Below, piece by piece: positions 1 to 8,453 of a stretch of DNA of 41,694 nucleotides; positions within the stretch are counted from its first letter, which is position 1, and each line of letters opens with the position of its first letter. The stretch is taken from positions 1 through 41,694 of the forward strand of contig CALFBB010000058.1 of the NCBI GenBank assembly GCA_937944885.1, written 5' to 3'. The position numbers were made by a program, and so were the translations under genes. Source of the stretch: an uncultured cyanobacterium. Lineage in GTDB: Bacteria; Cyanobacteriota; Cyanobacteriia; Thermostichales; Thermostichaceae. The notes below the pieces were generated by a model. It saw nothing but the letters and a program-made list of their open reading frames with translations. It ran no database searches and had not been told where the DNA came from.

Positions 1-100
1 GGCTTGAAGTCGTTGTATGGTTTGACCATACCAGCAGACGCCAGGCTGAAAAACCAAAGACAAGGACGGCTACGCTGTCCGCGCTATCCTTCCTCGCCCT

Positions 101-144
101 GTTAGCTTGCTCCCGCGCAGCGGTAGAGCGGGGCTTGCCGCGCA
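101..144 (+). repeat. Dispersed repeat, copy A
   Basis: Partner of the copy at 37785-37832, in inverted orientation. CCCGC and GCGGG within it can pair around CAGCGGTAGA. It lies downstream of the pentapeptide pseudogene. The first 100 bases of the window show nothing else recognisable. Confidence 0.5.
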
Positions 145-149
145 CCGGG

Positions 150-480
150 TCAATCCGCCTCCTGCACATGGGATCCCCGTAGACAGCTGTGACTGAGATC
201 GGCATAGCTGAGGATGGCTCCACTCAACCGAGCACGCCACAGGTTAGCCTGACGCAAGTTGGCTCGATAGAGATGGGCTTCCCAGAGGATGGTTCTTACC
301 AAAACAGCCCGGTAGAGGACAGCCTTCCACAGACAGACGTACCCCTGAGAGATCGGCTCCACTCAGGTTGATCTCGTGCAGATCGGATCCTTTTAAGCTT
401 GGTTGGCTCAAGTCCCAGCGCTTGAAATCTCGCTTCCCCTGAGCGTAGTGGTGCAGCAGTTGCTGAGCAGAGCTGAACAT
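150..480 (-). pseudogene. Pentapeptide-repeat protein, frameshifted
   Basis: Two overlapping minus-strand frames together make one pentapeptide-repeat protein. The first begins at the ATG at 480, two bases after the stop of the DCC-family gene, and contains repeats of the A(D/N)LxX kind such as NLSGADLSG. The second frame, from about 325 down to the TGA at 150, continues with RANLRQANLWRARL and LSYADLS. A single-base shift near 315-330 separates them. Pentapeptide proteins fold as right-handed beta helices; no function can be assigned. The joined product would be about 110 residues. Either this is a recent pseudogene or a sequencing error. It is the last gene of the def run. Confidence 0.7.
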
Positions 481-482
481 AG

Positions 483-902
483 TCAGGGGGCGACCAAGGG
501 ATCCCAGCAGCGGTCGCAAATGGGATAAGCAGACCGGTACAAGGTATCTCGGCGGCCAAACCAGGCGTAGCGGTGATCGCGGATTTGTGCGTAGCCTCGA
601 TCCGCCAAGGTTTTCAAGCCCGGCAAGCCACGGTAGAAGGCCAACCCCAGGTCTCCACCAGGTAGGAGAGCAGCGATCTGTTCAGCAGCGGCGGCTCCCT
701 GCCAGCGTCGTTCCGGTTGCTGCAAGTCGATCAAAATCATACCTAGCTCCACGTCCGCCGGTTGGATCCCCCACCGGGATAAGACAGAGACATCTTGCAT
801 AGGGGCATAACAAAACCGTTGTCCCCGATCCAGTTGTTCTAGCAGCTTCACCCCATTGGCGCAGAGGTTGCACAGCCCATCGTAGATGATCAAATAATTC
901 AC
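483..902 (-). CDS. DCC-family thiol-disulfide oxidoreductase (DUF393)
   Basis: 139 residues. The N-terminus carries the family's hallmark YDGLCNLC: Asp8, Cys11 and Cys14 form the DxxCxxC motif of DCC-family proteins, which have a thioredoxin-like redox motif. A second pair, Cys-x2-Cys, lies near the C-terminus (PICDRCWDP). Proteins of this family are predicted thiol oxidoreductases of unknown substrate. There is no signal peptide, so the protein is probably cytosolic. It starts 11 bases after the deformylase stop and is followed within 2 bases by the pentapeptide-repeat gene, suggesting one transcript. Length is typical of the family. Confidence 0.85.
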   Translation of the reverse strand: MNYLIIYDGLCNLCANGVKLLEQLDRGQRFCYAPMQDVSVLSRWGIQPADVELGMILIDLQQPERRWQGAAAAEQIAALLPGGDLGLAFYRGLPGLKTLADRGYAQIRDHRYAWFGRRDTLYRSAYPICDRCWDPLVAP

Positions 903-913
903 GGTGCGGATCC

Positions 914-1456
914 CTATGCGGCAATGACGGGTTGACCCAAAATTTGCACTTGATACTCAGCTTCCGAAAGCAGCTGCTGCGGATGCCGCTGCAAAAACAC
1001 TTGACCGTTCAGGTGATCATACTCATGCTGAAAAATCCGCGCCGGAAAATCCTGCCAAACCACTCTCTCTCGGGATCCCTGTGGTGTGTGGTACTCCACT
1101 TCCACTGCCTGCGCCCGGGCCACCAAACCGCGCCGATCCGGCACACTCAAACAGCCCTCCCACCCCAGCACCTGTTCAGGACTGGCGGCCACTAGGCGTG
1201 GGTTGATCATCACCAAAGGTTGCATCTGCGGTGCATCCGGATAGCGGAGGTTGGGACGAGAAGCCACAATCAGCACCTGCAGCAGGGATCCCACCTGCGG
1301 AGCGGCCAACCCGACCCCGTTAGATTTCTTCAAGATGCTCAACATGCCCTCGATCAGGTGGTCTAGAGTGGGATCCCGGAAGTCACTGACCGGTTTGGCC
1401 ACCTGAGTCAGGATGGGATCCCCTATCTGCCGTAAGCTCAAGGTCATCTGGGCCAT
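914..1456 (-). CDS. def: Peptide deformylase
   Basis: 180 residues. Removes the formyl group from the N-terminal Met of new proteins at the ribosome exit; metal-dependent. All three motifs are present: GVGLAAPQVG (residues 47-56), EGCLS (100-104, metal ligand Cys102) and QHEYDH (143-148, ligands His144 and His148, catalytic Glu145). Two in-frame ATG codons, at 1456 and 1447, are possible starts; neither has a clear Shine-Dalgarno sequence. It is first in a likely minus-strand operon with the DCC-family gene. Upstream, a 13-base unit is tandemly duplicated. Confidence 0.95.
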   Translation of the reverse strand: MAQMTLSLRQIGDPILTQVAKPVSDFRDPTLDHLIEGMLSILKKSNGVGLAAPQVGSLLQVLIVASRPNLRYPDAPQMQPLVMINPRLVAASPEQVLGWEGCLSVPDRRGLVARAQAVEVEYHTPQGSRERVVWQDFPARIFQHEYDHLNGQVFLQRHPQQLLSEAEYQVQILGQPVIAA

Positions 1457-1469
1457 CGCAGGAGACGTA

Positions 1470-1495
1470 TTTTCAGTGTAGCTTTTCAGTGTAGC
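1470..1495 (-). repeat. 13-bp tandem duplication upstream of def
   Basis: A 13-base unit occurs twice without a gap, at 1470-1482 and 1483-1495, 14 bases before the def start. Read on the minus strand each copy contains TACACT, which resembles a -10 box. Whether either copy is a promoter is inference. Confidence 0.55.
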
Positions 1496-1544
1496 TGGGA
1501 GGAGGAGCGGCGTCCTGTTGGTGACGGTGGAGTAGCCTTCTCAT

Positions 1545-3119
1545 CTAACGCTTCTTGCCGGCAGCAGCCGGTTCGAGCATCAGTTTGGAGCGTTTTAAGC
1601 CTTCTGGGATCGGGATGGGATAGTTACCGGTAAAACAGGCAGAACAAAAAGAATCGGGATCCCGACCGGTAGCAGCCAGCATACCTTCCCAACTTAAGTA
1701 AGCCAAAGAATCGACACCAATTTTCTGGGCAATTTCTTCCACAGAATGGTGAGCCGCAATCAACTGATCTTGAGTATCCGTATCGATGCCATAGAAGCAA
1801 GGATGGGTAACCGGGGGGCTAGAAATGCGCATGTGCACCTCAGTGGCCCCCGCTTGACGTAGGGCTTTAACAATTTTCTGGCTGGTGGTACCCCGCACAA
1901 TCGAGTCATCCACAATTACCACCCGCTTACCCCGCAAGATATCACTCAAGGGGTTCAGCTTCATGCGAATGCCCCGCTCCCGCATCGACTGGGTAGGCTG
2001 AATAAACGTACGGCCTACATAACGATTTTTGATTAACCCCTCCGTGTAAGGGATCCCCGATTGGCGAGAAAACCCAATCGCTGCCGGTGTACCAGAATCC
2101 GGAACCGACATCACCCAGTCCACCTCCGCCGGAGCTTCTTTGGCCAGTTGTTCCCCGAGGCGTACTCGGTAAGCATAGAGGCTTTCCTCCTGCATCCAGC
2201 TATCGGGGCGAGCAAAGTAAATCATCTCAAAAATGCAAAGCTTGGGGGTTGCTTCCGCCCAGCGCTGGACTTGCAGCCCCTGTCGAGTAATCCACACCAG
2301 TTCCCCTGGCTCCACCTGCCGCAGATAGTCGGCCCCGATAATGTCGAGCGCACAGGTTTCTGAAGCCAAAACGTAATGGAGGGGACCTGCTTCTGGGTGA
2401 CTCAGGGTGCCATCACTACAGATGATCTCCCGTTGCAACAGGTCATCGAGGGCAGGGTTGTTGCTCAATAAACCCAACACCAAGGGCCGTACCCCATGGG
2501 GATCCCGTGCCCCAATTAGCCCTTCTGGAGTACCGATCACCAGGCTAAAAGCGCCCCGACACCGCTGGAGAGCCTGTCGAGTTGCCCCAATCCAATCCAG
2601 CCCTTGATTCACAGCCTGGGCAATGGCATGGGCAATACACTCAGAGTCGGTACTACTAACCAGATGGCGATCCTCAGCCTCCAATTCTTGCCGCAGTTGC
2701 TCAGCATTCACCAGATTGCCATTGTGAGCTAAAGCCAAGGGCCCCAGACGGGTTTCGACAATCACCGGTTGAGCATTGGCTACGCGGCTGCTGCCAGTAG
2801 TGGAATAGCGGGTATGGCCAACCGCCAAATCCCCTGTCAGTTGAGCCAGATTCACTTCATCAAACACCTGGGAAACCAAGCCCATTGCCTTGTGCACTCG
2901 GCAAAATGCTCCCTCGAAGGTGGCAATTCCAGCCGATTCCTGGCCGCGATGCTGCAGCGCAAACAGGCCAAAATAAGCTAGCTTAGCCACATTTTCCCCT
3001 GGAGCTAGGGTGCCGAATACTCCACAAGCTTCCTGTGGCCCTTCCTGAGCAGACCAAAATTCAGCAGGTTGCGCCTGGCCTCTGCCGTTGGGGGGTTCTG
3101 CTGCTGCCCTTGCTGCCAT
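1545..3119 (-). CDS. purF: Amidophosphoribosyltransferase
   Basis: 524 residues. Catalyses the first committed step of purine synthesis, PRPP plus glutamine to phosphoribosylamine. The N-terminal glutaminase domain begins at Cys32 (ACGVFG), which is exposed by propeptide cleavage in this family; the phosphoribosyltransferase domain has the PRPP loop VVIVDDSIVRGTTS. Cysteines in ETCALD, THPCFYG and FCSACFTG match the ligands of the 4Fe-4S cluster of Bacillus-type PurF. The frame is open to 3239, but the ATG at 3119 has GAGGGG just upstream and gives a normal length with a short propeptide, so I prefer it. Monocistronic by appearance. Confidence 0.95.
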   Translation of the reverse strand: MAARAAAEPPNGRGQAQPAEFWSAQEGPQEACGVFGTLAPGENVAKLAYFGLFALQHRGQESAGIATFEGAFCRVHKAMGLVSQVFDEVNLAQLTGDLAVGHTRYSTTGSSRVANAQPVIVETRLGPLALAHNGNLVNAEQLRQELEAEDRHLVSSTDSECIAHAIAQAVNQGLDWIGATRQALQRCRGAFSLVIGTPEGLIGARDPHGVRPLVLGLLSNNPALDDLLQREIICSDGTLSHPEAGPLHYVLASETCALDIIGADYLRQVEPGELVWITRQGLQVQRWAEATPKLCIFEMIYFARPDSWMQEESLYAYRVRLGEQLAKEAPAEVDWVMSVPDSGTPAAIGFSRQSGIPYTEGLIKNRYVGRTFIQPTQSMRERGIRMKLNPLSDILRGKRVVIVDDSIVRGTTSQKIVKALRQAGATEVHMRISSPPVTHPCFYGIDTDTQDQLIAAHHSVEEIAQKIGVDSLAYLSWEGMLAATGRDPDSFCSACFTGNYPIPIPEGLKRSKLMLEPAAAGKKR

Positions 3120-3545
3120 AGCTCCCCTCGTCGGTCTCCTGATTAACAGTTTAACTTGACAGGCTAGCCGATACCTGGATCTCTGAACGGGATCCCACAG
3201 GGGATCCCCAAAGCAAGGATCAAGACGGCACGCCGACAACAGGCAACAACCTGCAGTCGAGATCTCTAGAGACTCTCCAGAGAGCCTAAAGATCGCCAGA
3301 GATTTTAGAGATTTTCACATAACCTCCTACCCCGAGGGGAAGCCATCGGGGATCCCTAAGCAAATCGACCAAGCAAGACAAACACTAGCCCCAGTGTTTA
3401 CAAAGAGCTAATGCTCTATCTATAGTGTTAGCAGCCCATTCAAGCCATCTGCTTTCCAGAAAGCAGGAGGTTGTTGTTTTGAGATCAGCCAAGGCTAGCG
3501 CAGCAGCCCGAGCAACCCCAGCCAAACTGTGAGGAGTCAGAACCG
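3120..3545. other. Intergenic region between purF and the lipoprotein gene
   Basis: 426 bases between divergent genes. It should hold the purF promoter. The stretch 3258-3316 is dense in AGAGA/TCTCT words: AGAGATCTCT and CTCTAGAG are perfect palindromes, followed by AGAGATTTT-type direct repeats. No coding frame looks real; the 66-residue frame at 3385-3585 has no recognisable features. No confident promoter was found for the lipoprotein gene. Confidence 0.5.
3258..3316. repeat. AGAGA/TCTCT inverted and direct repeat cluster
   Basis: Overlapping palindromes AGAGATCTCT and CTCTAGAG at about 3259-3272, then further GAGAG words and two AGAGATTTT-like units near 3297-3315. It lies about 140-200 bases upstream of the preferred purF start. 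It could be an operator, a leader structure or chance sequence. Confidence 0.4.
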
Positions 3546-4265
3546 ATGAAACTGCAGCCTTTTCAACTTTTTCAACGGCACCCACGCAAAACGTTGATCA
3601 TCTCTTGCATCAAAGCCAGTGTAGCCGCTCTTGTGCCCTTATCACTCCTGGCCTGTCAAGAAGATGCGCGTGAACAGCCCACCGTTACCATCACGCCTGT
3701 ACCGATAGTGGCACCACCGCCGACCCCAATTTTGACCCCCAACCCGGTACCTTCCGCAACACCGACCCCCTTTCCTACCCTCAGTCCCTCTCCTTCCCCT
3801 AGCCCCTCCCCTACTCCGGCAGAACCCCCCTCCATTGCCATTGTGGCTCTGACAGATGCTCGGCAGACCGTACCCTTCAATGTGTTGGCAGCCGTTACAA
3901 CTCCTGCCGGCTTAGGCACCGGGATCAGCTTCCGGGTTGAGATCAGACAGAGCCCCATCACCCTGACATTTGATTTCACTGCAGCTGCCGTTGGCTGTCA
4001 GGCCAATAGCAAAACCTGCATCGGTACCATTCCAGTGACGATTCCTACTTCAGTGCCGACGGGAGCCTATGAAGTTACAGTTATGGTAGCCGACACCCAG
4101 GGCAGAATTGCCTCGGCCAAAGCTCCCCTGACAGTGTTACCAGCCCCGAGTGCTGCCCCAACCCCCACCAGTACCGGCACCCCCAATCCCTTTCCTGTGG
4201 TGTCGCCTTCTCCTAGACCCAGTCCTACAATCAGTCCTTCTCCGACGCCTCGCCCAAACCCTTAG
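3546..4265 (+). CDS. Putative lipoprotein with Pro/Ser/Thr-rich linkers
   Basis: 239 residues. The N-terminus has a basic stretch, a hydrophobic segment (about residues 17-35) and a lipobox LLAC with Cys37 as the lipidation site, so a membrane-anchored exported protein is predicted. Residues 50-90 are a low-complexity Pro/Thr/Ser linker with PTP and SPSPSP units; residues 92-195 look like a compact beta-rich, Ig-like domain containing one Cys pair (GCQANSKTC); a second Pro/Ser/Thr linker ends the protein. Such linkers usually separate or span wall layers. No specific function recognised. It is followed by decayed DNA, so the original C-terminal domain may have been lost. Confidence 0.65.
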   Translation: MKLQPFQLFQRHPRKTLIISCIKASVAALVPLSLLACQEDAREQPTVTITPVPIVAPPPTPILTPNPVPSATPTPFPTLSPSPSPSPSPTPAEPPSIAIVALTDARQTVPFNVLAAVTTPAGLGTGISFRVEIRQSPITLTFDFTAAAVGCQANSKTCIGTIPVTIPTSVPTGAYEVTVMVADTQGRIASAKAPLTVLPAPSAAPTPTSTGTPNPFPVVSPSPRPSPTISPSPTPRPNP

Positions 4266-4388
4266 GTTGCCGGCTGGTCTGGTTTTTGCGCGAAATTGGG
4301 TAGCCTATGAAAGTAAAGTCATGACTCTAAATCAACTACTCCAGCGGGAGTCCCGGGCTCTACTTGCCCAAAATTTGCCATCTGAGCT

Positions 4389-4583
4389 ATGAGCAATGTT
4401 CATCACTACCTGTCTTGTGGCTGGGTGGGAGATGCTGATCTAAATGGGGCTACCAACACCGCTACATTGAGGCGACTTGTCAACTCGCCTGTAGGTTCGG
4501 GAAGAATGTCTTGTTCTTTCAAAACGTTGTTTTCAGGGCTGTTGCAAGCCCGCTCTGTATTGCGTAGCAATCACAGTTGGTAG
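4389..4583 (+). pseudogene. TnpB (IS200/IS605 family) C-terminal relic
   Basis: A 64-codon open stretch contains SCGWVGDADLNGATNTATL, which matches the end of TnpB proteins: the second half of the zinc finger (CGW) followed by the last RuvC motif (DADxNGAxN) and a tail. Everything upstream (first zinc-finger half, RuvC I and II) is missing or unreadable, so this is only the 3' remnant of an insertion element. Its final codons overlap a hairpin at 4555-4576 that looks like the element's right end. TnpB is an RNA-guided nuclease ancestral to Cas12; this copy cannot be functional. Confidence 0.6.
4555..4576 (+). repeat. Right-end hairpin of the TnpB relic
   Basis: CTGT and ATTGC pair with GCAAT and ACAG around a GTA loop, leaving one bulged C. 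Position at the very end of the tnpB remnant is where IS200/IS605 elements carry their imperfect right-end hairpin, the region that also forms the 3' part of the omega RNA in functional elements. Confidence 0.45.
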
Positions 4584-4666
4584 TCTACTTTCTGCCTCGA
4601 TCTCCTGCCCAAAGCCAGCTCAGCTGTAAGCAACGGCAACATCCTGCGCAGATAGGATCCCCCTCA

Positions 4667-5405
4667 TTATGGAATCTCCTCATTCACCTGTTCTGCACTG
4701 ATCGGGGCCAGTTGGCGTAGCTCCGCATCGAACAAGCCAAACTGCGGCTGAGCTGATAGGTATGGGTAATGATATCCCCCGAGCGCAGACGATCCAACCA
4801 ACACTCCGTCCATCGGGAAAGGACCTAAGTGAATCGTAATTGGCAGGTGATACTCCTCCGCCCGAATGAAATGGGGGTCGGGCTTGACGGTGGGGCGAGT
4901 CTCGAGCCAGTAATGAAGGGATAGTCTTCAATAGCCTGACGCACCCAATCCAAGTCTTGATTTTTTGGATCCACCGCAAAGCCAAGACAAGGGGCAATGA
5001 AATCTGAAGTAGCAACGTAAACCAGGGAAGGAAGGATCCAGCAGAGCCTATACCCCTGTGCGAGTAGTTTGCGCCGCCGTTTCTCGAAGGGCCAGGAAAG
5101 TAAGGGCGCCAGCTGCATCCACCACCATTGTTACACCGGATTCGGTGCCAACCTCATCGGCAGGTAGACAACAATTCCCTAATGCCGCGAAGGCGTGGGT
5201 ATGGATATCGAACCAGCCAGGGGTGAGCAGCCGTTCTTAGGAAATCGACCACCTTCGCTCCTGCTACAGGCAACCGGCGGCCAAGGGCAGCAATCTTTCC
5301 CTCTTCAACTTGTCTTTGTCCCAGCTCATTCAAACCTTGGGCCAGATCCAGTCAATGGGCATTGACGAAAAGTGGGGCAGCCACTTGTAAACCCACAATC
5401 CAACC
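4667..5405 (-). pseudogene. Amidohydrolase (dihydroorotase-like deacetylase family), decayed
   Basis: Minus-strand fragments in different frames line up as one metal-dependent amidohydrolase. In order: VAAPLFVNAH then a stop; LAQGLNELGQ and VEEGKIAALG (N-terminal beta sandwich); PGWFDIHTHAF with the HxH metal motif near 5200; GTESGVTMVVDA; a long stretch with LGFAVDPKNQDLDWV; LRSGDIITHTYQ near 4790; and finally LFDAELRQLAP ending at a TAA at 4667. At least one stop and several frame changes break it, and the total is shorter than the roughly 400-residue family. It is inactive. The 5' end reaches close to the ppc start. Confidence 0.75.
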
Positions 5406-5478
5406 GTAATGCCGACTACATCTGCTGTCCCGGCGAACAGGCTCTAATATTGGGATGGTTGTTCCAGGAGCTACCTTC

Positions 5479-8412
5479 ATGACCTCTTCTCCTCGCCTGA
5501 CTACCCCAAAACGGACTGTGAGTCCTGCCAACGGGCTGGAGGAGACTCCCCTGCTTGTCAAGCGGGATCCCTTCGTTCAACCGGTTACAGCCCTCAACCC
5601 AGAAGGAGGAGATGGCCTTTTGGGTCGGCGGCTGCAATTGGTGGAAGAACTGTGGGAGTCGGTGCTGTTACAGGAGTGTGGCCAGTCGTTGGTGGATTTG
5701 CTGCAACGGCTGCGCTCCATGTGTTCCCCAGAAGGGCAGGCTCTGGAGTACCCGGTGCCGGAGGTACTGCAGATCGTTGAGTCCCTCAGCCTCGATGCTG
5801 CCATCCAAACCGCCCGCGCCTTTGCCCTATTTTTCCAACTGATCAACATTGTGGAGCAGCACTACGAACGTGCAGAACCCTCCGACATGCGTATGGTGGA
5901 TAGCCAACAGCGAACCGTGCGGGAAAACGAAAAGTTTGAGCGACTGTTTCCCTATCTGCGGGCCCAGGGAGTGCCACCGGGGCTGTTGCGCCGGTTGCTG
6001 AATCGACTGCACATTCGCATGGTCTTCACTGCCCATCCCACCGAGATTGTCCGCCACACCATTCGGGAAAAGCAGCGGGCCTTCTCCCATCTGCTCAGTC
6101 AACTGGACTTGGCGGAGCAGTCTTCGCCTGTGCAGGCTGCCATTCTAAAGGAGCAAATGGCAGAAGAAGTCTTACTTTGGTGGCGCACCGACGAGCTACA
6201 CCAGGCCAAACCCACGGTTCTCAACGAGGTGGACTATACTCTGCACTATTTTCAGGAAGTGTTGTTTCAAGCCATTCCTTTGCTGCAGGAGTACCTGAGC
6301 CGTAGCCTCAAAAATTCCTTCCCAGAGCTGGATCCCCCGCCGGCCAGTTTTTGTAATTTCGGCTCTTGGGTGGGAGCCGACCGCGATGGCAACCCTTCTG
6401 TAACCGCGGATGTAACCTGGCAAACAGCCCGTTACCAACGCAATTTGATCCTGGGCAAGTACATTGAATCGGTAAAATCGTTAACCAAAACCCTGAGTAT
6501 CTCCTTGCACTGGGGAGATGTGGATAGCCAACTGCTGGATGCCTTGGAACAGGATCACCGCCTGTTACCGGAAGTGTACGAGTCCTTCTCAGTGCAATAT
6601 CGTCAGGAACCCTATCGCTTGAAGCTGAGCTATATTCAGCGGCGGCTGGAGTTGACCCGCGAGCGCAACCGTCAACTGGCCGATTCTGCCTGCCTGCCCA
6701 GCCCCTTGCCTTTGGCCAATGCCTATGCCAATGCCGAGGAGTTTTTGGCGGATCTGAGATTGATCCAAAGCAGCCTGAAAAACAGTGGCTTGGCTTGTCG
6801 GCAACTGAACCACCTGATCCACCAAGTGGAGGTCTTTGGTTTTCACCTGGCCCACTTGGATATTCGCCAAGACAGCGGCTACCACGAAGCAGCCCTCACG
6901 GAAATCTTTGAGTATTTGCGCATTTTGCCTCGCCCCTATAGCGAAATGACCGAGGAGGAGAAAACAGCCTTTCTACTCCAGGAGTTGCAAACCCGTCGCC
7001 CGCTCTTGCCTTTGGAGGCCCCCTTTTCGGAGAAAACAGCAGAATTGATCGCCACTTTCCGTACCCTCCGCCGCTTGCAGCAGGAATTTGGTCTGTCCAT
7101 CTGCCAAACCTATGTCATCAGCATGAGCCAGCAGCTCAGTGATCTGCTGGAGGTGCTGTTGATGGCCAAGGAGGTCGGCCTTTACGACCCAATCAGCGGC
7201 CAGGGATCCCTGGCGGTGGTGCCCTTGTTTGAAACGGTAGAAGACCTAAAGCGAGCCCCGGAAGTTCTGCAGGCAGTGTTGCAGATCCCGTTTTATCGGC
7301 AGTACCTCAGCCAGCAGGAGGATCTGCAGGAGGTGATGCTAGGCTACTCCGACAGCAACAAGGATTCTGGCTTCTTAAGTAGCAACTGGGAGATTTACAA
7401 GGCGCAACAGAGGTTGCAACAGGTGGCGGAGTCCTTTGGGGTTAAGCTGCAGATCTTTCACGGACGCGGTGGATCGGTTGGGCGTGGGGGTGGACCGGCC
7501 TACGAGGCAATCCTGGCCCAACCGGGGCGCAGTGTGGGGGGGCGCATCAAAATTACTGAGCAAGGGGAGGTGTTGGCTTCTAAGTATTCTCTTCAGGATC
7601 TGGCCATTTTTAACCTGGAAACGGTAACCAGTGCTGTGATCCAGGCCAGTTTGTTGCGCACCTACCCCAATGACTTGCATGAGTGGTCGCGCCTGATGGA
7701 ATCTTTGGCGGATCGTTCCCGCCAGGTGTATCGCAGCTTGGTTTATGAGCAGGAGGGCTTTGTAGAGTTTTTCCACGAGGTCACCCCGATTGAAGAGATC
7801 AGCCAGCTGCAGATCAGTTCCCGCCCGGCTCGCCGCAACGGCAGCAACAAAGATATTGGATCCCTACGGGCCATCCCTTGGGTTTTTAGCTGGACCCAGA
7901 GTCGCTTTTTGTTACCGGCTTGGTATGGGGTGGGCACTGCCCTACAAGAGTATGCGGCCGAAGGGGAGCACAACCTCGACCACCTCCAACATCTGTACCG
8001 CGAGTGGCCTTTCTTCCGCATGGTGATCTCAAAAGTCGAGATGACCCTGGCTAAGGTGGATCTGCAAATCGCGCGCCACTACGTGCGGGAGATGAGCTCT
8101 CCCAAAAACCTAGAGCGAGCAATGGAATTGTTCGAGTGCATTGCCCAGGAGATGTACCGCACTCGTGAGATGGTGCTGAAAATTACAGGGCACAGCGAGC
8201 TACTGGAAAATGATCCCTACCTGAAGCGCTCTGTACAGCTGCGCAACCGCTCAATTGTGCCGCTCGGCTTTATTCAGGTTTCCCTGCTGAAGCGGCTACG
8301 AAAAAATCAGGGATCCCGAACGGGACGGACGCGCTACAGTCGTGCCGAGCTCTTGCGGGGGGCCATGCTCACCATTAACGGTATTGCTGCTGGGATGCGC
8401 AACACCGGCTGA
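5479..8412 (+). CDS. ppc: Phosphoenolpyruvate carboxylase
   Basis: 977 residues. Carboxylates PEP with bicarbonate to oxaloacetate, feeding the incomplete or modified TCA cycle and amino-acid synthesis. Signature blocks are all present: the catalytic His in VFTAHPTE (about residue 186), [23 protein letters not shown], the glycine loop [20 protein letters not shown], and the C-terminal [11 protein letters not shown]. The ATG at 5479 follows AGGAG with 8 bases between and is preferred to the upstream GTG-type start at 5455. Single gene, convergent with ycf66; upstream is the decayed amidohydrolase. Confidence 0.97.
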   Translation: MTSSPRLTTPKRTVSPANGLEETPLLVKRDPFVQPVTALNPEGGDGLLGRRLQLVEELWESVLLQECGQSLVDLLQRLRSMCSPEGQALEYPVPEVLQIVESLSLDAAIQTARAFALFFQLINIVEQHYERAEPSDMRMVDSQQRTVRENEKFERLFPYLRAQGVPPGLLRRLLNRLHIRMVFTAHPTEIVRHTIREKQRAFSHLLSQLDLAEQSSPVQAAILKEQMAEEVLLWWRTDELHQAKPTVLNEVDYTLHYFQEVLFQAIPLLQEYLSRSLKNSFPELDPPPASFCNFGSWVGADRDGNPSVTADVTWQTARYQRNLILGKYIESVKSLTKTLSISLHWGDVDSQLLDALEQDHRLLPEVYESFSVQYRQEPYRLKLSYIQRRLELTRERNRQLADSACLPSPLPLANAYANAEEFLADLRLIQSSLKNSGLACRQLNHLIHQVEVFGFHLAHLDIRQDSGYHEAALTEIFEYLRILPRPYSEMTEEEKTAFLLQELQTRRPLLPLEAPFSEKTAELIATFRTLRRLQQEFGLSICQTYVISMSQQLSDLLEVLLMAKEVGLYDPISGQGSLAVVPLFETVEDLKRAPEVLQAVLQIPFYRQYLSQQEDLQEVMLGYSDSNKDSGFLSSNWEIYKAQQRLQQVAESFGVKLQIFHGRGGSVGRGGGPAYEAILAQPGRSVGGRIKITEQGEVLASKYSLQDLAIFNLETVTSAVIQASLLRTYPNDLHEWSRLMESLADRSRQVYRSLVYEQEGFVEFFHEVTPIEEISQLQISSRPARRNGSNKDIGSLRAIPWVFSWTQSRFLLPAWYGVGTALQEYAAEGEHNLDHLQHLYREWPFFRMVISKVEMTLAKVDLQIARHYVREMSSPKNLERAMELFECIAQEMYRTREMVLKITGHSELLENDPYLKRSVQLRNRSIVPLGFIQVSLLKRLRKNQGSRTGRTRYSRAELLRGAMLTINGIAAGMRNTG

Positions 8413-8446
8413 GGCAAAGGTCAATTGGTCAACTCCTTCACCTCAG
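8409..8446. terminator. Interrupted hairpin between convergent ppc and ycf66
   Basis: CTGAGG (8409-8414) pairs with CCTCAG (8441-8446) and AAGG with CCTT inside, separated by symmetric CA/CA. It sits across the ppc stop in the 41-base gap of two convergent genes, a typical place for a two-way terminator, but no U-tract follows on either strand. Confidence 0.35.
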
Positions 8447-8453
8447 TACTGCG

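Noticed and set aside
498-505. GGGATCCC copies as transcription-factor operators
   Set aside because: They occur everywhere, inside coding regions as well as between genes, so they are a genome-wide octamer rather than operators.
3385-3585. 66-residue minus-strand frame in the purF upstream region
   Set aside because: Overlaps the lipoprotein start; no family features, no ribosome site.
3670-3830. Pro/Thr/Ser-coding repeats considered as a CRISPR or minisatellite
   Set aside because: Units are irregular codon-level low complexity within one open frame, without constant spacers.
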